From positions 37,394,190 through 37,458,189 of the forward strand of contig CM045761.1 in the NCBI GenBank assembly GCA_025200525.1: a stretch of 64,000 nt of DNA, written 5' to 3'. The stretch is from Camellia lanceoleosa. Its lineage: Eukaryota > Streptophyta > Magnoliopsida > Ericales > Theaceae. The notes under the pieces were generated by a model, which was given only the letters and a program-made list of their open reading frames with translations, was not told where the DNA came from and made no database searches. This document shows positions 44,696 to 55,145 of the stretch, piece after piece. The position numbers and the translations under genes are program-made. Every line of letters starts with the position of its first letter. Position 1 is the stretch's first letter.

Positions 44696-45840
44696 TTGTC
44701 TTTCTACCATCTTCTTAAACTGGAGAAATGTTGAGAAAGATTTTCACTTTTGTTCCAAGAAGTAGACCCACATCATCCTACTGAAATCATTAACAAAGAG
44801 AGGAAAATATTTTTTGCTTCCAAAAGAGGGAGTTCTTGTTGGTCCACAAATGTCTGCATGTACCAGTTCAAGTGGAGCTTTTTCTTGCCAAGCAATCTTG
44901 GGAAAAGGTAATCGCTGCATTTTTTCAAATATGCATCCTTTACATTTTTTGTTATTTTGTTCAATTTTTGAAAGCCCAATTACCATGCCCTTTTGACTAA
45001 ATTGTTCCTCTCCTTTGTAGTTTAAATGTCCATATCTCAAATGCCAGATTATGGAGTCATTAGTCTTGTCAACTTTCAATGCAAAATTTTCATCTAGTGG
45101 CATAATGAGTGGAAATACTTTGTTTGGTGCCATTTTGACACTTGTCACTAGTGAGTTATGTTTATATTTTATTTTACATTCATCTCCAACAAAATTTACT
45201 GAGTATCCTTTTTGAATCAACTAACCAACACTCAGTAAATTTTGAGTTAAATCAGGGACATATAAAACATCATTAATGAATTTTGTTTTACCTCTCTTGG
45301 TTTGTACCGCGATGGTTCCTTTGCCTTTGACTGGTTTTTGGTTTTCATCTCCCAATTTGACTTGAAAGGAGATTTGGTTGTCCATTTGGACAATGCACTT
45401 CTAGTTTCCCGTCATATGGTTGCTACGTCCACTATCCAGGTACCATGTGTTGAGTGTATCTTGTTGAGTGCTCATGCAAGAAAAGATCATTTGAGTTGGA
45501 TCATTTTCTTTAGAAAAAGTCGCTTCACTTTTTATTTCTTTTTTCTGATGCAACAGTCCTTCTGTGAATGGTTAGGAATTTTGCACTTGGTGCATCTAAA
45601 ATTACAATCTTTGGATTGATGGTTAGATTTACCACACATATGACAGCCATAATTAAATTTTGTGTTACCAGCTCGATATGTTTCTTGGTGAAAATTTCCT
45701 TTTCCTTGGCTACAGTTACCAAAATTTTGGCATCCCATATTGTCTGAAAACACTCAAGACAAATCGAGGTGGAGAATTCCAAATATGCATCTTTCATATG
45801 TTTTGTCATTTTGTTCTTTCTTTGTTTCCATTTACCATGA
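44696..45840 (-). pseudogene. Ty1/copia internal fragment: gag zinc knuckle to integrase
   Basis: Read from right to left, the minus strand gives a double zinc knuckle (CHMCGKSNHQSKDC near 45620-45660), the protease region with a DSG-like site near 45430, the GAG-preintegrase domain (WHLRYGHLNYKG near 45010-45050), and the integrase start (HADICGPTRTPSFGSKKYF near 44820-44880). This is the correct copia order, with stops between the pieces. Confidence 0.8.
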
Positions 45841-47180
45841 AACTAAAAAAAATATTTTCTTCTTTTTGTTGATGATTTCAACAGGATGATGTGGGTCTAC
45901 TTCTTGGAAACCAAATTCAATCACCACCACCTTCAACTATACTTCCAATCAAATATCCATATTTGACGGAGAGAATTATGGTTATTGGAGTATTCAAATG
46001 AAGACTCTCTTTATTTCTCAAGATCTATGGGAGATAGTGGATGAAGGTTTCCCTGTTCCAGAAGATCATGAAACATTAGCATCATGGACACAAGGTAAAC
46101 AAAAGGAGTACAAAAAGAATAAGAAGAAATACGCAAAAGCGTCACTTAACATACAACAAGGGATAAGCAAATCTATTTTTCTTAGAATAATTGGTGCAAA
46201 AAATTCTTGAGAGGCTTGGGAAATCTTAAAACAATAATTCCAAGGTTCTGAAAAAGTTATCTCTATTAAACTTCAGTCTTTGCGTAATTTTGATAATCTA
46301 GCCATGAAAGAAAATGAGACTGTCCAATCTTTCTCCACAAGAGTTACATAAATTATAAATCAAATCAAAAGTTATGGAGATACAATCGGAGAGAGAAAAA
46401 TTGTTGAAAAAATATTGAGAAGTTTGCCACAAAAATTTGAACACATTGTTGCTGTAATTGAAGAGTCAAAAGACCTATCTCAACTCCCTTCTCATGAGCT
46501 TATGACTTCTCTTACAACCCATGAAAAAAGAATAACCAGATTCACTAGACCAAATGCAAGAGCAAATATTGAGCAAGCCTTCCAATCAAAGCTCAATATC
46601 ACAGAAAGTAGACTTCGGGAGAACAGAGGTCATGGCATTGCTCAACAACAACAAAGAACGGCACACCAAAATTTTAGTAACCATACTCGAGGAAAAGGAA
46701 GAAGAAATTTTCGCCAAGAAACATATCAAACTAGTAACACAAAATTCAATTCTGGCTATCATGAGTGTAGTAAATCTAATCATCAAACCAAAGATTGTAA
46801 TTTCATATGCACCAAATGAAAAATTCCTAACCATTCACAGAAAGACTGCTGGTATCAGAAAAAAGAAGTGAAAAGTGAAGCAAATTTTCTGAAGAAAATG
46901 ATCCAGCTCAAGTGCTCATCTCTTGTATGAGCCCACAATAAGATACACTCAACACATGGTACTTGGACAGTGGATGTAGCAACTATATGACAGGAAACCA
47001 AATCTCTCCTCAAGTCAAATTAGGAGATGGAAACCAAAAACCAATTAAAGGAAAATGAACCATCGCGGTACAAACCAAGGGAGGTAAAACAAAACCCATT
47101 GATGATGTCTTATATGTCCCTGATTTAACTCAAAATTACTAAGTGTTGGTCAATTGATTCAAAAGGGATACTCAGTAAAT
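45841..47180 (+). pseudogene. Ty1/copia gag-protease fragment, plus strand
   Basis: A short integrase scrap (VYFLE, about 45890) is fused to a gag region on the plus strand. Landmarks are FDGENYGYW near 45964, then IVEKILRSLPQKFEHIVAVI near 46401, a zinc-knuckle remnant whose first Cys pair is altered (HECSKSNHQTKDC, about 46760), and a protease region near 46960-47150. Stops occur near 46209, 46348, 46818 and beyond. Its orientation is opposite to the neighbouring copies on both sides. Confidence 0.8.
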
Positions 47181-47460
47181 TTTGCTGGAGATGAATGCAA
47201 AATAAAAGATAAACATATTTTTGCTCACAAGAGAAAAATGCAAAATTGCATTCATCTAATGTTCCATGATCTTCTGGAACAGGAAAACCTTCATCCACCC
47301 CAATTTGCCCTGATCATTTTTAGACAACGACCACTTTGTCTTTCTACCATATGTTGGAGATGAATGCAAAAGAAAAGATAAACATAATTCACTAGTGGCA
47401 AGTGTCAAAATGGCACCAAATAAAGTGTTTCCACTTATTATGCCATTTGTCATCATGGGT
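47181..47460. other. Patchwork of short copia pieces
   Basis: Within 280 bases, pieces of the protease/GAG-preintegrase junction, the gag N-terminus (reverse) and integrase-flanking sequence alternate. The phrase GAGATGAATGCAAAA.AAAGATAAACATA occurs twice (47187 and 47355). Short shared words at the joins suggest template switching or microhomology-mediated repair. Confidence 0.5.
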
Positions 47461-47990
47461 GTTGAAATTGGCTTTCATGTTGACATGTTGAATCTTTTCA
47501 GCAAATCTTCCGTGCACTTTTCTTGAGAAATAAAAATTTCTCCTTTAGTCTGCCGCACTTAGATGCCAAGAAAATATTTCATTAGGCCAAGATTTTTCAT
47601 TTCATATTCTTGCATCATAGCCTTTTTGAAATCATTTAGCATCACAGGATTAGTGCCAGTGAAAATTAAATCATCAACATAAAGGCAGACGATGAGAAAA
47701 TCATTGGTACCTCCCTTTTTCACATATAGTGATGGCTCACTAGGACCTTTTTGAAAACCGTTATGAATAAAGTATTCGTCTATGTTACTATTCCAAGCAC
47801 ACGGGCCTATTTTAGACTATAGAGTGTTTTTCTTAGCCAATAGACCATATCTTCTTTTTCTTCTACTACATAGCCTTGTGGTTGCTCCACATATACTTCT
47901 TCTTCTATATCGCCGTTCAAAAATGCTAATTTTACATCTAGTTGGTGGACCGACAATTCCAGTTGTGCTACCAGGGCTAAAACTACTCTG
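47461..47990 (-). pseudogene. Ty1/copia reverse transcriptase fragment
   Basis: The minus strand carries the copia RT catalytic motif YVDD (plus-strand 47670-47681) with CLYVDDLIF context. Upstream are DVK.AFLNGD-type words (about 47925-47945) and downstream MKNLGLMKYFLGI. It is broken by stops and directly joined to LTR sequence at 47991. Confidence 0.78.
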
Positions 47991-48140
47991 ATACCAAAAA
48001 TATGTTGGATGCAAGGTATATTTGCGAAAATTATGATGGAACCAAATTCTAGAGAAAGAGAAAATTAAGGACCCAAAAATATAGAGAGAGATTTTTAGGC
48101 AGAGAAGAAGAGAGAGCTCAAAATGGTTTGTATTGCTCAA
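47991..48140 (-). repeat. Ty1/copia LTR end with primer-binding site
   Basis: On the minus strand the LTR ends CTTGCATCCAACA and is followed by TGGTATCAGAG (plus-strand CTCTGATACCA at 47990-48000), the initiator-Met primer-binding site. This identifies the LTR boundary and orientation. The LTR is truncated at about 48140. Confidence 0.7.
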
Positions 48141-48804
48141 TATTTGCTCCTGTATTTGGTCTGGTGAATCTGGCCATTCTTTTTTCATGGGCTAAGAGAA
48201 CCCATAAGCTCATGAAAAAGGAGTTAAGATAGGTCTTTTGACTCTTCAATTGCAGCAACAATGTGTGCAAATTTTTGTGGCAAACTTCTCAATATTTTTT
48301 CAACAATTTTTCTCTCTCCGATTGTATCTCCATAACTTCTGATTTGATTTATAATTTCTGTAATTCTTGTGGAGAAAGATTGGACAATCTCATTTTCTTT
48401 CATGACTAGATTATCAAAATCACGTCATAAAGACTGAATTTTAATGGAGATAACTTTTTCAGAACCTTAGAATTCTTGTTTTAAGATTTCCCAAGCCTCA
48501 CTAGAATTTTTTGCACTAATTATTCTAGGAAAACTAGATTTGCTTACCCCCTATTGTATGTTGAGTGATGCCTTTGCATCTTTTTTCTTATTGTCTTTGT
48601 ACTCCTTTTGTTTGCCTTGTGTCCACGATGCAAATGTTTCATGATATTCTGAAACTAGAAAACCTTCCTCCACTATCTCCTATAGATCTTGAGAAATAAA
48701 GAGAGTTTTTATTTGAATACTCCAATAACCATAATTTTCTCCATCAAATGTGGGTATTTGATTGGAAGTATAGTTGAAGGTGGTGGTAATTGAATTTGGT
48801 TCCA
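48141..48804 (-). pseudogene. Ty1/copia gag fragment
   Basis: This is the minus-strand gag N-terminal half, parallel to 42249-42740 but longer, reaching the region equivalent to IVEKILRSLPQKF. It has several stops. It ends at the chimeric LTR junction 48805-48905, which has the same structure as 42719-42830. Confidence 0.78.
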
Positions 48805-48900
48805 TCATAATTTTCGCAACTATACCTTAGACCAAACATATTTTTGGTATCAAAGCCAAACCCTTTTTCTATTCAAACTCTTTACTCTAAATCAAGGTAT

Positions 48901-49200
48901 ATTTGCGAAAATTATGATCGAACCAAATTCTAGAGAAAGAGAAAATTAAATACACAAATATATATATATATATATATATAGAGATTTAGAGATAAAGAGA
49001 GGAAAAAAGAGAGCTCAAAATGGTTTGTATTGCTCTTGCTTGATGGTTACAAATGAGGAGCTCTTAACATTATATTGGGCAAGGCTACCAAATTCTTAAT
49101 TCAATGATAATGAACCACCTACTTTACCAACTACACTAACTTCACCTACTACAACAACCACACCAACTTAAACTTTATTACAAATTATTAAATTTTAACA
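48901..49200 (-). repeat. Ty1/copia LTR copy
   Basis: This is the best-preserved LTR body of the family. It runs from GGTATATTTGCGAAAATTAT to AAATTATTAAATTTTAACA at 49200, followed on the minus-strand sense side by the purine-rich AAAAGGGG tract. A TA microsatellite lies at about 48958-48980. Confidence 0.75.
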
Positions 49201-50616
49201 CCCCTTTTAATTTGTAATACGGAAGAAGATTTTGAATTGATTTAATTTTTATGATAACACTGCCTTGGTAAAAATGTCTGCAAGTTGTTTGTTAGTATTG
49301 ATGAACTTCAACTGAATTTCTTTTTTGCCAACCAAATTTCTGATAAAGTGATGACAAAGTTCAATGTGCTTTGTTCGAGCCTAAAAAATTGAATTTTTTG
49401 TCATGGCAATGGCAGATATGTTGTCGCAGTAAATTATTGTAGGGTTAATTTGCTTTTGTTGTAGATCTGCAAGAATTCTTCTAAGCTATACAGCTTCATA
49501 AGCGGCATCGGTGGCAACGATATATTATGTTTCAGCTGATGAGAGTGACACTATCTTTTGCTTTTGTTCCAAGATGTAAACCCACATCATCCTGCTAAAA
49601 TTATCAACAAAGAGAAGAAAATATTTTTGGTTTCATTTGTAAATGGTTAGGAATTTCACACTTGGTGCATCTGAAATTACAATATTTGGATTGATGATTA
49701 AATTTACCACATACATGACAACAAGAATAAAAGGTTTTCGACTTTTTGGATCAAAAAGTCGATAACCTTTTGATTTGTTGTAATAGCCGATGAAATGAAT
49801 TTTTTTCATTTTTCATCAAATATTTCTCTATATTGAGTAGGAATAAAGGAGTATGCAATGCATTCAAAAACTTTAAAAAAAATTTACCACCGGCTTGCGA
49901 TTGTGCCAAGCTTCATAGGGAGTTTTGTTAACAAGAGCCTTTATTGGAGACCAGTTGAGGATGAAAATAGTAGTGTTGACTGCTTTAGCCTGAAAATTGT
50001 TTGGAAGATCTTTTGCCTTCAGTATACTCGTTGCCATCTCGACAATGGTGCGGTTCTTCCTTTTTATCACTCCATTTTGCTGAAGAGTGTGGGGAATGGT
50101 CAATTAGCGCTTGATTTTTTCATCTTTGCAGTAACTTATGAATTATTTAGACAAGAATTCTCCAACTCGATCTGTCCTAAGCATTTTCAGACAACGACCA
50201 CTTTGTCTTTCTACCATCTTCTTGAACTGGAGAAATATTGAGAAAGATTATGACTTTTGTTCCAAGAAATAGACCCACATCATCCTGCTGAAATCATCAA
50301 CAAAGAGAAGACAATATTTTTTGTTTCCAAAAGAGAGAGTTCTTGTTGGTCCACAAATGTCTGTATGTACTAGTTCAAGTGGAGCTTTTGCTTGCCAAGC
50401 AATCTTGGAAAAAAGTAATCGATGCATTTTTTTAAATATATATCCTTCACATGTTTTGTCATTTTGTTCAATTTTTGGAAGCCCAATTACCATGCCCTTT
50501 TGACTAAGTTGTTCTAGTCCATTGTAGTTTAAATGTCTATATCTCAAATGCCAGATTATGGAGTCATTTGTCTTATCAACTTTCAATGCAAAATTTTCAC
50601 CTAGTGGCTTGGTAAG
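49201..50616 (-). pseudogene. Ty1/copia RNase H, integrase and GAG-preintegrase pieces
   Basis: On the minus strand the RNase H end and its DAAYEAV/CDN words (about 49220-49560) abut integrase. The integrase core end (QQNGVIKRKNRT near 50045-50090) is followed rightward by the integrase start and GAG-preintegrase (WHLRYRHLNYNG near 50520-50560). The reverse transcriptase is missing between them. The segment is cut at 50616 by the solo LTR and resumes at 57722. Confidence 0.78.
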
Positions 50617-52979
50617 TGTGACAACCCTCACCTCTGATTAGTGCTAATCTATGATTAAACATGATAAGTAACTGATTAGAATGAAATCCTGAATTGATTG
50701 TAGGAGTGTATTGTTTTAAATGCATTTCTATCTGTTTGATTTCTGAATGAATCTGTTCGTGTTTTAATTTCGAATCGCGAATTGAAGGTCTTATCGACGA
50801 CCGAATCTAAAATTGATTAGTGTTATATGCTAATTAGGATTTATGTGATTTTATGGTAGATTTATTTAAAATTTGATTTGGAATGATTAATTAGATTAAA
50901 TAAAATTAAATTACATTAGTTTGCTTTTACTACCATTTTGCCATTGAGTGGCTTGACTCTTTGACCAACCCTTATTACACCTCATACACATTGATATATC
51001 ATTTTGCTCATCTTCTTGCCAAAATCGTAAGAGAGAGGGAGATAGGAGAAACTTGACTTCATTTGAGAATTGGCTTGGAGAATTAGAAGAATTGAAGAGG
51101 TTTTGCAAAATTGAGCTAGAATACTTGGAATTCAAGACCTAAGGTAGAGAATACACCTTCTTACTTGTAAATTTAAGTTGTATCTTGCATGGATCATGGA
51201 ATTTGGAGTTTAAAGTCAAGAATTGGTTTAAAGAGTTGAATTGAGAATTAATTCATGTATGCATGTGCATATTCTTGAATTTTGAGGTTGTCTTCATGAG
51301 AATTTCTACATGCATGTAGACGTCCCCGAACGCCCCGGGAGGGATGGGTCTCGTTTCGTTCATTTTGGGCTCACTACAGTTCAGGACTCCAATTGTCACG
51401 GTTCATAATCTGAACCAAAGAGTCCAAATCCAGCAAATCGTTTTGAGAAAACAGATTTTTTGAAAGAAGTGCCAAACATGGACTGCTTTGCCAGATACAG
51501 AGTCGCCACCTAAATATTTTATTTTTGGGAAATTTAGGAAACCCTGACTCGTTGCCTAAGGCCACGTGTCCGTCATCACCAAAGTTGCCTCGGCTCGGGA
51601 ACTTGGGTACTATTGAGGAAGGTCACTTCGTGAGCACCCCCGCTCGCCCGATCAAAGATCGGCCTCTACTAATCATGATAGCAAGTTTTGAAAACATTAT
51701 GCGTTCTTATTCTGGTTATTAGCCTAGATTTACTATGTGATGCGCACAGCATACAAGTATAGACTGGATCGCCTGAATTGGAACAAAACATTTCATGTTT
51801 GTTTTTTTGAAAGATGGTTTGCTACCCGCAGGTAGGCTTAAAAATGAAGATTTTGCCACCCTCGGGTGAGCTTAGGAAAGATGGTTTTGCCACTATCTAG
51901 TGGGCTTAAAACTCACAGTTGATAATTTGTTCCAATCCAAATAATCCAACCTTCACCCACAGGCATTCAGGCAGTTATATCGCATAAGCACTTAGCTTCA
52001 TGGTAAGCATGCTATCATGGCATTCACTCACACACATGCAAGGATGCCAAAGCATAAAAACTTACCGAGTATTCCAAGCCAAAACAGAAGCTGATTAGAA
52101 ATCATGCATGATCCTAACTATACAGAAATGCCTAATGCAACACATGCAAAATGCAACTATAATAGGCTCGGCTATTCTAAACATGGTATATGGAATGCTA
52201 CAGCTAACATGTATTCAACTTGGAATTGAAATACAATGCAGTGAGTATGATGCGCCGAGCCCAGTGCATGCAAAACAGATGAATGAATGCAAACATGCTA
52301 TCATACTGTATGCTAATTGAAACATGCCCTAATCTAACCATCATAAGCTGATAAATAAAAGGGAAAGAAAGACGTGGGGTTGGAAGACATACATCACACG
52401 CACGCACACTTATTATAACATTACCCTCGCTCGGAGGGTCCGAATAAATAATATACAGTCCCAAATGAATAGTTACAGTCCGAATAAATACAACATCCTA
52501 ATTAATTAACAAATTAATCTAGGAAAGTAGTAAATTAGCATGCAAGCTAGGGACTGCCTCAACTCTGCTCCGGATGATGGATGATGCATGTTTGAGTTGC
52601 CTTGCGCGAAAATCCACTGCGATGCCCCAATTAGCCTCTGTTTACAATTAAGCCCGGAATATTGCACGAAGCTCCAAAAGACTGCTGGTTTCTGATTTGC
52701 TGCAACAGAGAGCAAGAAAGGGGCATGGTAATGTATTTCTACATATGTATGCATACCTCGATCCTCGTGCCACCAATCACGCATCTCGATGCATGATGGC
52801 CGAGGAGTTGAATTGCACGACTCAATATGAAATGAATGCACGTATAAACATAACAAGACCAAGACTCCATCATGGTTAATTCAGAGTGTCGGCGACCGGA
52901 AATTGAGACACGTTCCGTTACTCGGAGTACGAAACGTCCCTCGTTTCCCGTGCTTGGACTAACTCCTATCCCAAGCAGA

Positions 52980-53160
52980 ATGCAATATCCATGACATGCA
53001 TGAATGTAATCCTAACATGCAACCTAGCATACGCAATGCTATGAGATGGCATACACAATGCACGATGTAACATGACATACACGATGCTCTAACATACAAC
53101 CTAGCATACACAATGCTATGAATTGAAATGGCATACACAATGCATAATGGACTTACACCA
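52980..53160. repeat. Short tandem repeats of CATACACAATGC type
   Basis: Words ACATGCAACCTAGCATAC, AATGCTATGA and GGCATACACAATGCA repeat irregularly five or six times over about 180 bases inside the large solo LTR. They are noncoding. Confidence 0.6.
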
Positions 53161-54147
53161 ACATGAGTGGACCTCATTCACACTCACATTAGTGGCCATG
53201 AGATGAAAATGAGACACTCGAGATGCGTGCACGCATGCACGCAAACCGAGGACCGATCCTAAGGCACAAATGCCACTCTAACAAGGCATGGCAAGGCATG
53301 AAATATGGCATACAAAACATGCAAGTTCTAACACTGAAATGCGATGCAAAATAACCTCGAAACATGGAAACATGGCACCCAATGCATGGAATGGTCCTGA
53401 AACACAAAACTAGGCACACGCATTGGCCTATAGCTATACAAAACATGCATTATTTGATCATGAAGCATAAAGACAGAACCAAGGAAATTCCAAAATATGA
53501 ACATTTCTAGTTCAAAGCATGGCCAAAAGATGCTAGCAAGATGGCCTAAAATAGCATGCGATTTTGACTAGCAAACATGATTTACATGGCATGTATATGA
53601 AGCAAGTGAGAACTCATCAAACCAGCCAAAATCAGTGAACAAAACATGCAAAAATATGCCCAAATAAATATGGAGAGGCAGCCAACACATGCACAAATGA
53701 GGGGCTCCTTTGGAAGGCATACAAAGGGGTTATTAAGCACATGCATCAAGGACACTTAGCATGGCACAAACAACTCTTGAAATCAAATATGATAGCTCCA
53801 AAAATCACCAAATTGACCCCGAAATGTGACTGAGAAGCATGCAAGAGGGGGTCCTTTTGGAAGGCCAAAATGACCATCAAACAAGTCAAGGTGAGAGGGG
53901 GTCATCCCCCTCTGATTTTGAGGCTCAAAATAGTGTGTTAGCCACTATAAATCCACTAGATTTTAGTTGGCTAGGTGGCCAAAAAAATCATGCAACAAGA
54001 GCTTAGGTGTAGGACTCAAAATAAGAGACAATCAAGCATACAAGGAGGCATATGATCTCAAAAAAAAATGGGACCTCAAACAAACTTGAAGATGAGATTA
54101 AAAAAAAATATTTTTCAGTTTATGACAACTCTAAAAAATGAACACAA

Positions 54148-54645
54148 GTAGGGCTAATCTATCATTCAAAAATGGCCCTAAAAGAGAGATTAGAGACAAG
54201 GGATAGTAGCTGGCCCCAAATAGCAAAAAGCCCTTCAACAAAGTTGAAGAGGGGATAAAAAAAGACACTTTACAGTTTATATCAAATCTCGAAAATAAGC
54301 ACAAATAGGGCTAAACTATCATGCAAAAATGGGCCTACAAAGAGAGATAGGAGACAAGTGGTAGTAAATGGCCTCAAATAGAGGAGAGCCCTTCAACAAA
54401 GTTGAAGAAGGACTCAAAATGAAGCACTTTACAGTTTGGCTCGAAGCCCAGAAATGCTTACAAATAGGGATAACATATCATGCAAGAAATAGCCATAAAA
54501 GAGGGATAAAGGGAAAGGGGTAGCAGGTGGCTTCAAACAGAGAAAAACCCTTGATCAAACATGAATATGAGCTCAAAATATGACTATTTATAGTTTAGGT
54601 CGGAGCCCAAAAATGCTTGCAAGCAAGGCTTATAAATGAAGCAAG
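54148..54645. repeat. ~157-bp tandem repeat, three to four units
   Basis: Units begin near 54148, 54304, 54463 and 54620 with the shared start ARATAGGGMTAA.MTATCATGCAA. Later shared landmarks are RAGAGRGATAR, CCTTCAACAAAGTTGAAGA and CTTTACAGTTT. The CTTCAACAAAGTTGAAG word is itself a palindrome. The last unit is partial. Confidence 0.65.
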
Positions 54646-55044
54646 AAAAGACTAGAAAAGGGAAAAAAGAGACTCACCCTTGTAGAACCAAACTTCAGTA
54701 ACTTTTGGACCAAATTTGTGAGCTCTCAACCTCTGGAAATCAGCTTCAAAGGGCTAGAATGGAGTGTGGAGGTGTGGTGCTATGAGTTGTAGGGTAAATA
54801 GTGCAAGAAGCTTAGGGTTTGGAGGGTTAAAGGAGAGATGGATGGAGGTTTGTATGTAAAGGCTCTACACAATTTTTTTTAGCCGTTCAAAATGGGTGTG
54901 GGGGTGCTGGTTATATAGGGAGAGGAGTGGAGGAAAGGAGAGGAAAATCAAATTCAAATTTCCCCCCCAAAAGGGCAGATCCTCGGGCAGGGGTCTGGGG
55001 GAAAACAGATGGTATAACTGTAAGGAACCAGGAGAGAGGATTCT

Positions 55045-55145
55045 GGCCGGCCAGGTTCAGAGGGTTCAGGTGGCCGGCCGGCCACCTCCCCTGGCCGGCC
55101 GGCCAGGGTCAAAAGGGTCAGTCTCAATTAGTGGCCGGCCACCCC
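55045..55145. repeat. GGCCGGCC palindrome cluster
   Basis: Four GGCCGGCC-containing palindromes lie within 100 bases. Two are extended to TGGCCGGCCGGCCA and CTGGCCGGCCGGCCAG, separated by AGGGTTCAGG/AGGGTCAAAAGGGTCAG words. It is a strong GC island within an otherwise moderate LTR. Confidence 0.75.

Noticed and set aside
52108..53446. Frames of 60-118 codons inside the large solo LTR
   Set aside because: They are Cys/His/Met-rich artefacts of CATGCA-type repeats, with no conserved domain.
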